A stretch of 64,000 nt of DNA from Ferrovibrio sp. (GTDB lineage Bacteria; Pseudomonadota; Alphaproteobacteria; Ferrovibrionales; Ferrovibrionaceae): assembly GCF_019636075.1 (NCBI RefSeq), contig NZ_JAHBYG010000013.1:1-64000 (forward strand), in the 5' to 3' direction. Shown piece after piece: positions 45,279-53,541 of this stretch (position 1 is its first letter; the number at the start of each line of letters is the position of its first letter). The position numbers were made by a program, and so were the translations under genes. The notes beneath the pieces were generated by a model. The model was not told the origin of the DNA. It saw only the letters and a list, made by a program, of their open reading frames with translations, and ran no database searches.

Positions 45279-45518
45279 CTAATCGTCAGACATGGTGTCG
45301 GTGATCGAGACCGCCACCTTCTCGCCGGAGATCACGATTTCGCCCCGGGCAATCAGCTTGTTATTGGCATAGATCCAGGCATGGTCGTCCACGCTGGCAT
45401 CCAGCTCGATCACGGCGCCACGGCCCACCTTCAGCACCTGATGAATCGGCATGGTGGCCTTGCCCAGTACCACCGATATCTCGACGGTAACGTCTTGAAC
45501 CGCACTGGGCGTTGCCAT
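45279..45518 (-). CDS. fliN: Short FliN (flagellar motor switch) protein
   Basis: A 79-residue protein comprising only the SpoA domain: '[54 protein letters not shown]', characteristic of FliN. FliN forms the lower C-ring of the flagellar switch with FliM. Standard FliN has an N-terminal extension, missing here. No flagellar operon is adjacent; it lies between a tRNA and the divergent lipB gene. It could be the sole fliN or an additional copy. Confidence 0.88.
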   Translation of the reverse strand: MATPSAVQDVTVEISVVLGKATMPIHQVLKVGRGAVIELDASVDDHAWIYANNKLIARGEIVISGEKVAVSITDTMSDD

Positions 45519-45584
45519 GATCCACCTTCCCTTACAGGAGCCAGCATACTACATAGCCTGCTATCGTTAGCAGAAGGTAAACCC

Positions 45585-46325
45585 GTGACCGTAATTCCCG
45601 CCCCCAGCCGCCAATTGGAAACCGCAGATGGGCCGGTGGATTGGGCGGTCAGCGATGGCTTGGTGCCCTATGCGGAGGCCCTGGCCGCCATGGAAGCGCG
45701 GGTGGCAGCCATCCGGGCAGGTACGGCGCCCGAGCTGATCTGGCTGCTACAGCACCCGCCGCTCTACACCGCCGGCACCTCGGCCAAACCGCAGGATCTG
45801 CTGGATGCCCGCTTCCCGGTCCATGCCACCGGCCGCGGAGGACAATATACCTATCATGGCCCCGGCCAGCGTATTGCCTATGTGATGCTGGACCTGGCCA
45901 AGCGCGGCCGCGACCTGCGCAACTTCGTCTGCCGGATGGAGGACTGGGTGATCGACAGCCTGGGCCAGTTCGGCATCCGCGCCGAGCGCCGGCCCGGCCG
46001 GGTGGGCGTATGGGTATCCCGGCCAGATAAGGGGCCAAGCCAGGGGGCCGCCGGGCGGGAGGACAAGATCGCCGCCATCGGCGTGCGGGTGCGCCATTGG
46101 GTGACCTATCATGGCCTGAGCCTGAATGTGGAACCCGATCTCAGGCATTACTCGGGCATCGTGCCCTGCGGTATCCACGACGACGCGGCGACGCCGTTCG
46201 GTGTCACCTCGCTGGTGGATTTGGGCCTGCCGGTCAGCCTGAATGATGTAGATACTATATTGTTTTCAATGCTTTCAGGGTCACTTCTAGAGCGCCTTGA
46301 TAATAATCGATGTAGCGTAGATTGA
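45585..46325 (+). CDS. lipB: Lipoyl(octanoyl) transferase LipB
   Basis: A 246-residue enzyme that moves octanoyl groups from acyl carrier protein to lipoyl domains of 2-oxoacid dehydrogenases. Visible: '[22 protein letters not shown]' (about 83-104), '[19 protein letters not shown]' with the catalytic Lys, and 'GIVPCGI' with the catalytic Cys. It starts with GTG after AAGG. It is divergent from fliN. Its 3' end is immediately followed by three parS sites. Confidence 0.94.
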   Translation: MTVIPAPSRQLETADGPVDWAVSDGLVPYAEALAAMEARVAAIRAGTAPELIWLLQHPPLYTAGTSAKPQDLLDARFPVHATGRGGQYTYHGPGQRIAYVMLDLAKRGRDLRNFVCRMEDWVIDSLGQFGIRAERRPGRVGVWVSRPDKGPSQGAAGREDKIAAIGVRVRHWVTYHGLSLNVEPDLRHYSGIVPCGIHDDAATPFGVTSLVDLGLPVSLNDVDTILFSMLSGSLLERLDNNRCSVD

Positions 46326-46330
46326 GGCGG

Positions 46331-46346
46331 TGTTTCACGTGAAACA
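46331..46346. other. parS site 1
   Basis: TGTTTCACGTGAAACA, an exact match to the canonical bacterial chromosomal parS palindrome bound by ParB. It begins six bases after the lipB stop. Confidence 0.93.
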
Positions 46347-46364
46347 CCCGTATCGTTCGCCGAC

Positions 46365-46380
46365 TGTTTCACGTGAAACA
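46365..46380. other. parS site 2
   Basis: A second exact TGTTTCACGTGAAACA, 34 bp after the first. Flanking GAC/GTC extends the palindrome to 22 bp. Confidence 0.93.
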
Positions 46381-46398
46381 GTCGCGTCGTTCGCTGAG

Positions 46399-46414
46399 TG
46401 TTTCACGTGAAACA
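46399..46414. other. parS site 3
   Basis: A third exact TGTTTCACGTGAAACA, 34 bp after the second. Flanking GAG/CTC again extends the palindrome to 22 bp. Confidence 0.93.
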
Positions 46415-46473
46415 CTCTATATGGACTTAGCCTGCATTTCTTATTAATTACATTAGAAATATACGACAAACTA

Positions 46474-46740
46474 TTATTTTTTATTGTTTTTTCGTTCAAG
46501 ATCGCGGCGCTGCTGGCGCGTCATATTCGCTGGATCGGGCTGCTGGGCGGCGCGTTCCGCCTTGATATTCCGGCCCGAGATGTAAAACACAAAGAAAGCG
46601 GTAAAGGCCAGAATGGCGCCAAAACCCAGCCAGGTATTGTTGGTGCCATACCAGACCAGACCACCCAAGCTCAGCGAGCCGATATAGCAGGCGGCCCATT
46701 GCTTCCAATTCATCTTGGCGGGATTTTTCTTATTTTCCAT
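46474..46740 (-). CDS. Small membrane protein, hypothetical
   Basis: An 88-residue protein with a basic N-terminus, two transmembrane helices (about 16-34 and 37-55) and a charged C-terminal tail (MTRQQRRDLERKNNKK). No family recognised. It lies just beyond the parS array and just downstream of the acylphosphatase gene on the same strand. Confidence 0.7.
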   Translation of the reverse strand: MENKKNPAKMNWKQWAACYIGSLSLGGLVWYGTNNTWLGFGAILAFTAFFVFYISGRNIKAERAAQQPDPANMTRQQRRDLERKNNKK

Positions 46741-46771
46741 GGCTTAACCCGAATATTATAACCTGATACTA

Positions 46772-47086
46772 TTAATCTGCCGTGGCAACTTGCTCAAACC
46801 CGGCCAACGCGGCCAGACCGGATATTTCGGCAGCCGAAACCGGCCCGGTCTCCACCTTCAGAACCTTGGCGGCGGGTGGCCCGCCCCACAGGGCGGCCGC
46901 CAGGGCATCCAGGCTATCCTGGGTGCCGGCCGCCAGCAATTCCACAGAGCCATCTCGGCAATTACGGACCCAGCCGACCAGCCCCAGCTTGCGGGCGCGG
47001 CCTATGGTCCAGTAGCGGAAGCCCACACCCTGCACCCGCCCCTGTACGAAATACCGTCTCGCCTGTCTGGCACCCATCATCGTCAT
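46772..47086 (-). CDS. acyP: Acylphosphatase
   Basis: A 104-residue acylphosphatase. 'GRVQGVGFRYW' (about residues 16-26) holds the catalytic Arg, and 'VRNCRDGSVEL' the Asn. It hydrolyses carboxyl-phosphate bonds in small molecules such as acetyl phosphate or 1,3-bisphosphoglycerate. The fold is a compact ferredoxin-like domain and the length is normal. Confidence 0.93.
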   Translation of the reverse strand: MTMMGARQARRYFVQGRVQGVGFRYWTIGRARKLGLVGWVRNCRDGSVELLAAGTQDSLDALAAALWGGPPAAKVLKVETGPVSAAEISGLAALAGFEQVATAD

Positions 47087-47270
47087 GGCGGGCAGACTAG
47101 TCGGATTTTCCTGGCCCTGCCAGTTCCGGGAATTGGACTATAAAAAGAACAAAATATTCCCAAGCCCAGCCCCGTTTTGGCCGCATTCTACCTGTAGATT
47201 GCTTTGTAATGATCGTTACGGCGGGGCGGAGTCTGCCCTGCTACACTCGCTGTGCTAGGGAAGAAAGATT

Positions 47271-47879
47271 ATGGCCATCGCCACACGCGTAGCTTCGAGG
47301 CATTTCGCCATCCGGCCGGGTCGGCCCGAGGATGCCCCCGCCCTGGGCCAACTGCATGTGCGGGTCTGGCGCGAGGCCTATCGCGGCATCATGGCCGATG
47401 CCTATCTGGCCGGGCTTTCGGAAGCCAAGCGCGAAGCTTTCTGGCACCAGATCCTGTCCGAACCCCATCCCGACCGGCTGCAGGTCGTGCTGGCCTCGGA
47501 GCAGCCGGGCGGCATTGCCGGCTTCCTGCTGGCCGGGCCGCCGCGCGACCTGCCGCCGGGCGCCGGGGCAACATTCCGGGGCGAAATCTATGCCCTCAAC
47601 ATCGCTCCGGAATGGCAGGGCCATGGCCATGGCAGACGCCTGATGGTGCATGCCGCCAACTGGCTGGCGGAAAAGCGCATGGCGCCATTCTGCCTCTGGG
47701 TGCTGGCCGACAATACCAAGGCTCGGGATTTCTACGAATTGCTGGGCGGCGTGGCGATTGCCCAACGCAGCGAAACCATCGGCGGCGCCCGCCTGACCAA
47801 CATGGCCTACCAGTTCAATGATCCGGCCAGCATCGCCCGCCTGGCGCTCAAAGGCGGCCAGATGCGTGGCCGGCGGTAG
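47271..47879 (+). CDS. GNAT family N-acetyltransferase
   Basis: A 202-residue GNAT acetyltransferase. The acceptor-side N-terminus is 'FAIRPGRPEDAPALGQLHVRVWREAY', with the acetyl-CoA loop 'LNIAPEWQGHGHGRRLMVHAANWL' near residue 110 and the C-terminal 'DNTKARDFYELLGG'. The substrate is not predictable. It stands alone between divergent neighbours. Confidence 0.88.
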   Translation: MAIATRVASRHFAIRPGRPEDAPALGQLHVRVWREAYRGIMADAYLAGLSEAKREAFWHQILSEPHPDRLQVVLASEQPGGIAGFLLAGPPRDLPPGAGATFRGEIYALNIAPEWQGHGHGRRLMVHAANWLAEKRMAPFCLWVLADNTKARDFYELLGGVAIAQRSETIGGARLTNMAYQFNDPASIARLALKGGQMRGRR

Positions 47880-48125
47880 CGCCAATTGCCCCCCTGGCCA
47901 GGCCGTAACGGTGTTAGAATTGGCGGTTTTCAAGGCAGCGTGAGCCATGGGGCAGATTGAATTCAATTCAAGAGTCGAGATGGAAAGAAACCCTGGCTGA
48001 CCAAAGCTAAGCCGGAAAGTGCGGTGGTGACGCTAGAGATAGGCTTGCGAACCGCCGCAAACCGTCGCCCTCGGATTTAGTCCGAGGGTCGATGTCTGAT
48101 GCCGCTTTGATGCCGGAATGCTCGG
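47880..48125. other. Hairpin-rich gene-free stretch, possible small RNA
   Basis: No good coding frame is visible. Two strong structures stand out: GCGGTGGT ... ACCGCCGC (48021-48028 with 48050-48057) and CCCTCGGA-TTTAG-TCCGAGGG (48068-48088). Neither is followed by a T-run. The stretch lies between the convergent acetyltransferase and DUF502 genes, so it could be a structured RNA, a processed 3' end or a relic. Confidence 0.4.
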
Positions 48126-48914
48126 CTACGGCCCAGGTTTGGTTTCGGGTTTGATTTCTGGCTTGGTTTCTGGGCCGACTTCAATGCCAGGTGCACCGCT
48201 ATCGATCAGGCTGCCCACTTTGTCGGGCGGCAGGATCACGCCGCAGGAGATGATCAGCTTCATCGCCTGGTCCACGCTCATCGACAGGATGACGATGTCG
48301 TTGCGGTCGAAATAGGTCATGTAGCCGCCGGTGGGATTGGGCGTGGTGGGCACATAGCAGGTGACCAGATTGCGGCCCAGGCGGCGGCCCACCTCGCCGG
48401 CTTCGTCGTTGGTGACGAAAGCCACGGTCCATGACCCCTTGGACGGCCAGGGCACCAGGGCGACCTGACGGAAGCTCTGGCCCGATTGGCTGAACACGGT
48501 TTCGAAAATTTGCTTCAGGCCGGAATACAGCCCGCGCACGATCGGCATGCGGGCGACCAGTTGCTCGCTCAGGCCCAGCAGCGAACGGCCAAGGAAATTG
48601 GTGGCCAGGAAGCCGATCACCGTGAGCAGCACGATGGCTGCGATCACCCCCAGGCCGGGAATGCCCACCGGCAGGCTGGGCACCAGGGTTTCGAATTCAT
48701 AGCCATGGGGGATCAGGCTGCGCACATTGCGGTCGATCGCCTCAATGGTGATCACCACCAGATACACTGTCAGGCCGATCGGCGCGGTAACGATGATGCC
48801 GGCCAGGAACCAGTTGCGCAGCCGCGTCATCAGGCCGATACGCGGCTTAGGCAAAATGATGCCTGGCGCGCCGCCGTCTTCCGGCGCCGTCTTCCTGCCC
48901 TCACCGCCACTCAT
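48126..48914 (-). CDS. DUF502 membrane protein
   Basis: A 262-residue protein with two transmembrane segments (about 33-60 and 85-110), the motif 'LTVYLVVITIEAID' and 'PIVRGLYSGLKQIFETVFSQSGQSFRQVALVPWPSKGSWTVAFVTN', diagnostic of DUF502. The function is unknown. The C-terminus has a Glu/Lys/Pro repeat (ETKPEIKPETKP). The ATG at 48912-48914 has GGAGG upstream and overlaps the dehalogenase-like gene stop as ATGA. Confidence 0.88.
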   Translation of the reverse strand: MSGGEGRKTAPEDGGAPGIILPKPRIGLMTRLRNWFLAGIIVTAPIGLTVYLVVITIEAIDRNVRSLIPHGYEFETLVPSLPVGIPGLGVIAAIVLLTVIGFLATNFLGRSLLGLSEQLVARMPIVRGLYSGLKQIFETVFSQSGQSFRQVALVPWPSKGSWTVAFVTNDEAGEVGRRLGRNLVTCYVPTTPNPTGGYMTYFDRNDIVILSMSVDQAMKLIISCGVILPPDKVGSLIDSGAPGIEVGPETKPEIKPETKPGP

Positions 48915-49795
48915 ACCGCCGCCTCCCGCATGAAATCCAACACCGCACGCGCCGTATCCTCCGGCCGCTCCTCGGGCAGGAAATGCCCGCAGGGCAAGCC
49001 CAGGCCCTTCACGTTCACCGCCTTTTCGCGCCAGCAGCCCAGCACGTCGAAATGCCGAGATATCTGCCCCTGCGCACCCCACAGCACCAGCAAGGGGGCC
49101 TGGATGCGCTTATCCAGATCGGCCCGGTCATGCTCCAGGTCGATGCCGGCGCCGGCGCGATAATCCTCGCAGGTGGCATGGATGCAGGCCGGATCGCGGA
49201 AGCAGCGCTGATATTCCGCCACCGCCTCTGGCGTGAACACGCTGGCATCGGCCGCCCAGGCGCCCAGTTTGCTGGTGATATAGTAATCCGGGTCGGCGCC
49301 GATCATACGCTCGGGATGGCCGTTCGGCTGGATCAGGAACAGCCAATGGTAATAACCGCTGGCGATGGCCTGGTTCATCCGCCCGAACATGGTGAGCGTG
49401 GGCACGATATCAAGCAGCGCCAGCCGCTGCACCGCCTGCGGATGATCCAGGCTAAGGCGATGCGCCACCCGCGCGCCGCGATCATGCCCGGCAAGGCGAA
49501 ATTGCTTGAAGCCAAGTTGCGCCATAACCGCCACCATGTCGGCGGCCGTAGCGCGCTTGGAATAGACCAGATGGGCATCGTCGGATGGCGGCTTGCCTGA
49601 CTCGCCATAGCCGCGCAGATCAGGCAACACCAGGGTGAAATGCCGCGCCAGCATGGGCGCCACCTTGTGCCACATCACATGGGTTTGCGGGTAGCCATGC
49701 AGCAGCAGCAAAGGCGGCCCCGACCCGCCGATACGCAGATGGATGTCGGCTCCGGCTCCGGCAACGCGCCTGGTTTCGAACCCCGGAAAAAACAT
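48911..49795 (-). CDS. Alpha/beta hydrolase, fluoroacetate/haloacetate dehalogenase-like
   Basis: A 294-residue alpha/beta hydrolase. The nucleophile motif GHDRGAR (about residues 103-109) has Asp instead of Ser. 'LVLPDLRGYGESGKP', 'YYHWLFLIQPNG' (His-Trp pair) and 'EDYRAGAGID' match fluoroacetate dehalogenases, where Arg residues bind the carboxylate and His-Trp-Tyr hold the halide. The final 'GLPCGHFLPEE' supplies the His of the triad. Activity on haloacids is inferred. It is coupled to DUF502 by an ATGA overlap. Confidence 0.85.
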   Translation of the reverse strand: MFFPGFETRRVAGAGADIHLRIGGSGPPLLLLHGYPQTHVMWHKVAPMLARHFTLVLPDLRGYGESGKPPSDDAHLVYSKRATAADMVAVMAQLGFKQFRLAGHDRGARVAHRLSLDHPQAVQRLALLDIVPTLTMFGRMNQAIASGYYHWLFLIQPNGHPERMIGADPDYYITSKLGAWAADASVFTPEAVAEYQRCFRDPACIHATCEDYRAGAGIDLEHDRADLDKRIQAPLLVLWGAQGQISRHFDVLGCWREKAVNVKGLGLPCGHFLPEERPEDTARAVLDFMREAAV

Positions 49796-49912
49796 CCCAC
49801 CTCCCGCTGGATTTATGGTGCAGCGCCCCAGTTGCTACTCCCGCAGCTACTCAGGCTACGCCCTGGCTGTTATCCCGGCTCCGCCATGCGGTCGGGCAAA
49901 TAAAAAGCCGGA

Positions 49913-51541
49913 TCACTGCGGCGCGAAAAACTCGGGTTGCGCGGCCAATGCGGCTGCATCCCAGATCACCATGATCCTGCCCCGCTTGGGCTGGGCATAC
50001 AATGGCTTGGGGCCTTGCGCCAAGCGCTCCACACGATAACGGGCCACCATCCAGCCATTCGGATTGGCCGCGAACCACGCGGGAATATCGCGATATTCCA
50101 CCTCGGGCAGCGGCTTCTCCAACCTCCCGAGAAATTGATATTCGCCATGGTAATCGCCGGCGAAAGCCACCGGCCGGTCGGCATCCTGCGCCGATTTGAT
50201 CACCATCGCCGCCGGCTTCATGTCGTAAGCCGCGCGGCCCGGCGCGAAACCGATCAGATGCACCGACAGGAACAACGAAAGCGCCAGACACGACATGGCG
50301 ATCAATTGCCGGTCCACCCTGGCATCGCGCGACAGCCAGAAAGCCAGCGCGCAGCCGACGAGCAGGCTGGCAGCGATTTCCAGCGGCACCGCCATCGACC
50401 AATCGGGCAGATCGTCCAGCTTGTCCACCAATTGCGGCACGAAAGGCACCAAGGCGATCAGCACAGCCAGCACGGCCACCAGGCCGATGGCCGGCAGCAT
50501 GTCTACCGGCCGGGCCAGCACGCGGCCATTCTCCAGCGCCTGGGCCACCAGCAGCGCGAAAGGCGGAAACAGCGGCAGCAGGTAATGCGGCTGCTTGCCG
50601 CTGATGAAGCTGAACACCACCAGACCCACCAGGCCGGCCACCAGGCAGAAGCGCACATTGGCATCGCTCCAACCGACCCGGCCAAACCACATCGCGCGCC
50701 AGGCCGGCCGCCAGAACAGCCAGGGCAGCAGCAACAGCGGCAGCATCGGCAGATACCACCAGAGCGGCCGCTTATGGGCGAAGCTGTCTTTCACCCGGCC
50801 AGCGGTCTGGCCCCAAAGCAACGCCTGCTTGAAGGCCGCCCCGCCGGCTTCGGCGGCCGGCAGCGCCCAGGCCAGGCCGATGGCCGCGCCCAGCGCAATC
50901 GCCCCCAGCAGGCCGAGATACCAACGCAGCCAATTCTGCTTCACCTCAGCCCAGAGCGGCGCCAGCAAGGCCGGCGGCAGCGCGTAGACCAGGATGGCCG
51001 GGCCTTTCGACAGCACGCCAAGGCCGATGGCCAAGCCATACAGCGCCAGACCGCGCCAGAAATATCCGTAGCGCAAAGCCAGGGCCAGGCCGCACCAGCC
51101 CAGCAGGGCGAAGCAGGCCATCATCAGATCGAACATGGTGAGGGTGGAAAACAGTAGCCACCAGGCGCCGGTGAGCAGGATGGGCAAGGCCAGCGCGCCG
51201 ATGCGGCGGCCCTGCTCGCCCGGCCAGAGCAGGCGGGCCAGCCACAGCACCTGGCCCAGCGCGGCCAGGCCGAAAAGCGGCGCCACCAGACGCGGCCAGA
51301 GATCATTCACGCCGAAGATCATCCAGCCGATGCGGATGATCCAGAACAGCAGCGGCGGCTTGTGGTGATAGGGCTCGCCATTGAGTAGCGGCACCAGCCA
51401 GTGATCGGCCAGGTGCATCTCCCAGGCCACCGTTACATAGCGCGTCTCGTCGATCGGCATCAGCGGCCGCGCGATCATCGCCGCGGCCAGGGCCAGCAGC
51501 CAGATCAGCAGGCTGAAGCCGATCAGCGCGCGGCTGTTCAT
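49913..51541 (-). CDS. GT39/ArnT-like membrane glycosyltransferase
   Basis: A 542-residue enzyme with about 12 transmembrane helices and the family start 'MPIDETRYVTVAWEMHLADHWLVPLLNGEPYHHKPPLLFW' (DE motif, about 28-67). Such GT-C enzymes move a sugar from an undecaprenyl-phosphate carrier to lipid A or another periplasmic acceptor. The ATG at 51539-51541 overlaps the LAB_N gene stop as ATGA. A longer frame to 51754 has no ribosome site and is rejected. Paired with GT2 and LAB_N, it suggests lipid A or glycolipid modification. Confidence 0.9.
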   Translation of the reverse strand: MNSRALIGFSLLIWLLALAAAMIARPLMPIDETRYVTVAWEMHLADHWLVPLLNGEPYHHKPPLLFWIIRIGWMIFGVNDLWPRLVAPLFGLAALGQVLWLARLLWPGEQGRRIGALALPILLTGAWWLLFSTLTMFDLMMACFALLGWCGLALALRYGYFWRGLALYGLAIGLGVLSKGPAILVYALPPALLAPLWAEVKQNWLRWYLGLLGAIALGAAIGLAWALPAAEAGGAAFKQALLWGQTAGRVKDSFAHKRPLWWYLPMLPLLLLPWLFWRPAWRAMWFGRVGWSDANVRFCLVAGLVGLVVFSFISGKQPHYLLPLFPPFALLVAQALENGRVLARPVDMLPAIGLVAVLAVLIALVPFVPQLVDKLDDLPDWSMAVPLEIAASLLVGCALAFWLSRDARVDRQLIAMSCLALSLFLSVHLIGFAPGRAAYDMKPAAMVIKSAQDADRPVAFAGDYHGEYQFLGRLEKPLPEVEYRDIPAWFAANPNGWMVARYRVERLAQGPKPLYAQPKRGRIMVIWDAAALAAQPEFFAPQ

Positions 51542-51855
51542 CCGGCCGCCTTTTCGGTCGCCTGCTGGCGGCGCTCGCGGTAGATCAGATGCAGGTTGCG
51601 GGCATAGACGAACAGGCCGCTGCTCTGGCCCAGGATGAACACCAGGTTGGCGATATGGATCGAGTAGATCAGCAGGATCACGCCGCCGGCCACGCTGAGA
51701 TACCAGAAGAGCAACGGGATTTCGCTGCGCTTCACGCGCTCGGAATGAATCCATTGCACGATGAAGCGCGAGGCGAACACTGCCTGGCCGAAAAAGCCGA
51801 TGGCGGCCCAGATATTCAGGTTGTCGAGCAGGCGCTCGAGATATTCGGCGAACAT
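51538..51855 (-). CDS. LAB_N (lipid-A-disaccharide synthase N-terminal-like) membrane protein
   Basis: A 105-residue protein with three transmembrane helices and the LAB_N signature 'GQAVFASRFIVQWIHSERVKRSEIPLLFWYLSVAGGVILLIYSI' near residues 23-66. In many bacteria such small proteins lie between a GT2 carrier-sugar synthase and a GT39 transferase, and may help carrier-sugar transport. This gene lies exactly there: five bases after GT2 and overlapping GT39. Confidence 0.9.
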   Translation of the reverse strand: MFAEYLERLLDNLNIWAAIGFFGQAVFASRFIVQWIHSERVKRSEIPLLFWYLSVAGGVILLIYSIHIANLVFILGQSSGLFVYARNLHLIYRERRQQATEKAAG

Positions 51856-51860
51856 GATCG

Positions 51861-52643
51861 CTACTCCAAATCCTGGCCGCGCAGATCCTGGCTGCCGCCG
51901 CTATCGCGCCAACGGCGCTGCAGCCAGCTTACGCCGACCAGATCCACCAGGCCCACCTTCAGGCGGCCCCAGGTGCCATAATGAGAAACGCCGCCCTGGC
52001 GTGGACGGTGATTCACCGGCACCGACCTTACCTGCCCGCCCTGGCGCAATACCAGGGCCGGCAGAAAGCGGTGCATGTGATCGAAAGCCGGCAGCGACAG
52101 GAACAGCGCGCGCGACAGCATCTTCAGGCCGCAGCCGGTATCGGGCGTGGCATCCTTCAGCAAAGCCGAACGCACCCGGTTGGCGATGCGCGAGGAATAG
52201 CGCTTCACCCAGCTATCCTGCCGCCGGGTGCGATGGCCGGCGATCAGCAGGTTATGGCCGCCATCGGCCTCGGCGCGCAAAGCCTGCCACAAGGCCGGCA
52301 GATCGGCGGGGTCGTTCTGGCCATCGCCATCAAGGGTGGCGATGAAGGGCGCACGCGCCGCCTTCACCCCGCTCAGCACCGCCATAGACTGGCCGGCATT
52401 GCGGCGATGGCGGATCGGCCGCAATTCCGGCATCGCGGCTGCGGTCTGGCGCAGAATGGCGGGGGTGGCATCGGTGGAGCAATCGTCCACCGCCACGATC
52501 TCGAACGCCACCCGGCCGCGCAGGGCCGCGCAAATCTCCGCCAGCAGCGAGGCGATGTTCTCGGCCTCGTTATGCACGGGGATGACGACAGAAAGCTCTG
52601 GAGAAAGCTCTGGGGAGGATTCGGGTATGCCGGCTTGGGACAT
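51861..52643 (-). CDS. GT2 glycosyltransferase (dolichol-phosphate-mannose-synthase-like)
   Basis: A 260-residue GT2 enzyme. 'SVVIPVHNEAENIASLL' (about 18-34) and 'IATLDGDGQNDPADLPALW' (about 99-117) carry the nucleotide- and metal-binding Asp residues. 'DTGCGLKMLSRALFLSLP' and 'VNHRPRQGGVSHYG' are typical of polyprenyl-phosphate sugar synthases. It would load a sugar onto undecaprenyl phosphate for the GT39 enzyme two genes downstream. The ATG at 52641-52643 is preferred over an upstream in-frame codon. Its ribosome site is weak. Confidence 0.9.
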   Translation of the reverse strand: MSQAGIPESSPELSPELSVVIPVHNEAENIASLLAEICAALRGRVAFEIVAVDDCSTDATPAILRQTAAAMPELRPIRHRRNAGQSMAVLSGVKAARAPFIATLDGDGQNDPADLPALWQALRAEADGGHNLLIAGHRTRRQDSWVKRYSSRIANRVRSALLKDATPDTGCGLKMLSRALFLSLPAFDHMHRFLPALVLRQGGQVRSVPVNHRPRQGGVSHYGTWGRLKVGLVDLVGVSWLQRRWRDSGGSQDLRGQDLE

Positions 52644-52782
52644 GGCGGCTTGTTCTATAATCGTACAGGAACGGCAAGACAAGCTGCCCGGACCGGCTTT
52701 AACAGGGCTTTGCTGGACATTTCAAAGCCCCTCCCGCCGGGGTAGAGTGGTTTTGGAATCAGAATTATGGAGGGTTTCAGGG

Positions 52783-53541
52783 ATGCGTCTGGCCAGCAAG
52801 ATAGCCATTGTCACAGGCGGCGGCTCGGGTTTCGGCGAGGGCATCGCCAAGCGGTTTGCCGCCGAGGGTGCAGCCGTGACCATTGCCGACCTGAACCTGG
52901 CCGGCGCCGAACGGGTGGCCAGCGAGATCAATCAGGCCGGCGGCAAGGCCCTGGCGGTGACCGTGGATGTGAGCAACAACGCCGCCATGCAGGCCATGGT
53001 GGCGGCCTGCGTGGGCAAATTCGGCGGCCTCGATATCGTGGTGAACAATGCCGGCATGCCGCAGCGCAATGCCTCGATGCTGGATACCGACGAAGCCACC
53101 TTCGACCGCATCTTCGCGGTGAACGTAAAAAGCATCTATCTCTCCGCCCAGCATGCCATCCCGGAAATGCGCAAGCGCGGCGGCGGCTGCTTCATCAACA
53201 TCGCCTCCACCGGCGGCGTGCGGCCCCGCCCCGGCCTGGCCTGGTATAACGGCTCCAAGGGCGCGGTGATCACGCTCACCCGCGCCATGGCGGTGGAACT
53301 GGCGCCCGAACAGATCCGTGTGAATGCGCTGAACCCGGTGGCCGGCCTCACCCCGATGCTGAAGGAATTCATGGGCGGCCAGGAAACCGACGAGATGCGT
53401 GCGAAGTTCGTGGCCACGATTCCGATCGGCCGTTTCTCCACGCCGCAGGATATCGCCAATGCCGCGCTCTATCTCGCCTCCGATGAAGCCAACTTCATCA
53501 CCGGGGTCTGCATGGAAGTGGATGGCGGCCGATGTATCTGA
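52783..53541 (+). CDS. SDR family oxidoreductase
   Basis: A 252-residue classical SDR with TGGGSGFGEG (about residues 12-21), NNAG near 88 and YNGSK near 153. The C-terminal half has 'NPVAGLTPMLKEFMGG' and ends 'ITGVCMEVDGGRCI', typical of 3-oxoacyl-ACP reductase or glucose-dehydrogenase-like members. The Asp in 'IADLN' after beta-2 suggests NAD rather than NADP. GGAGGG precedes ATG 52783. Its 3' end overlaps the next gene by ten bases. Confidence 0.9.
   Translation: MRLASKIAIVTGGGSGFGEGIAKRFAAEGAAVTIADLNLAGAERVASEINQAGGKALAVTVDVSNNAAMQAMVAACVGKFGGLDIVVNNAGMPQRNASMLDTDEATFDRIFAVNVKSIYLSAQHAIPEMRKRGGGCFINIASTGGVRPRPGLAWYNGSKGAVITLTRAMAVELAPEQIRVNALNPVAGLTPMLKEFMGGQETDEMRAKFVATIPIGRFSTPQDIANAALYLASDEANFITGVCMEVDGGRCI

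Noticed and set aside
43375-45282. 635-codon plus-strand frame over maeB and tRNA-Leu
   Set aside because: It is antisense to maeB and runs through the tRNA; no family resemblance.
46331-46414. Reading the regular 34-bp repeats as a small CRISPR or terminator array
   Set aside because: The repeat is the canonical parS palindrome, the spacers are only 18 bases and resemble each other, there are no cas genes, and no T-runs follow.
47271-47966. 241-codon minus-strand frame opposite the acetyltransferase
   Set aside because: Antisense to a clear GNAT domain and without a family match.
49937-51157. 406-codon plus-strand frame antisense to the GT39 gene
   Set aside because: Gln/Arg/His-rich shadow of a membrane protein gene; no domain.
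51542-51754. N-terminal extension of the GT39 gene
   Set aside because: The extension is out of frame with the LAB_N gene it overlaps, and the ATGA-coupled start at 51541 begins the transmembrane helix as expected.
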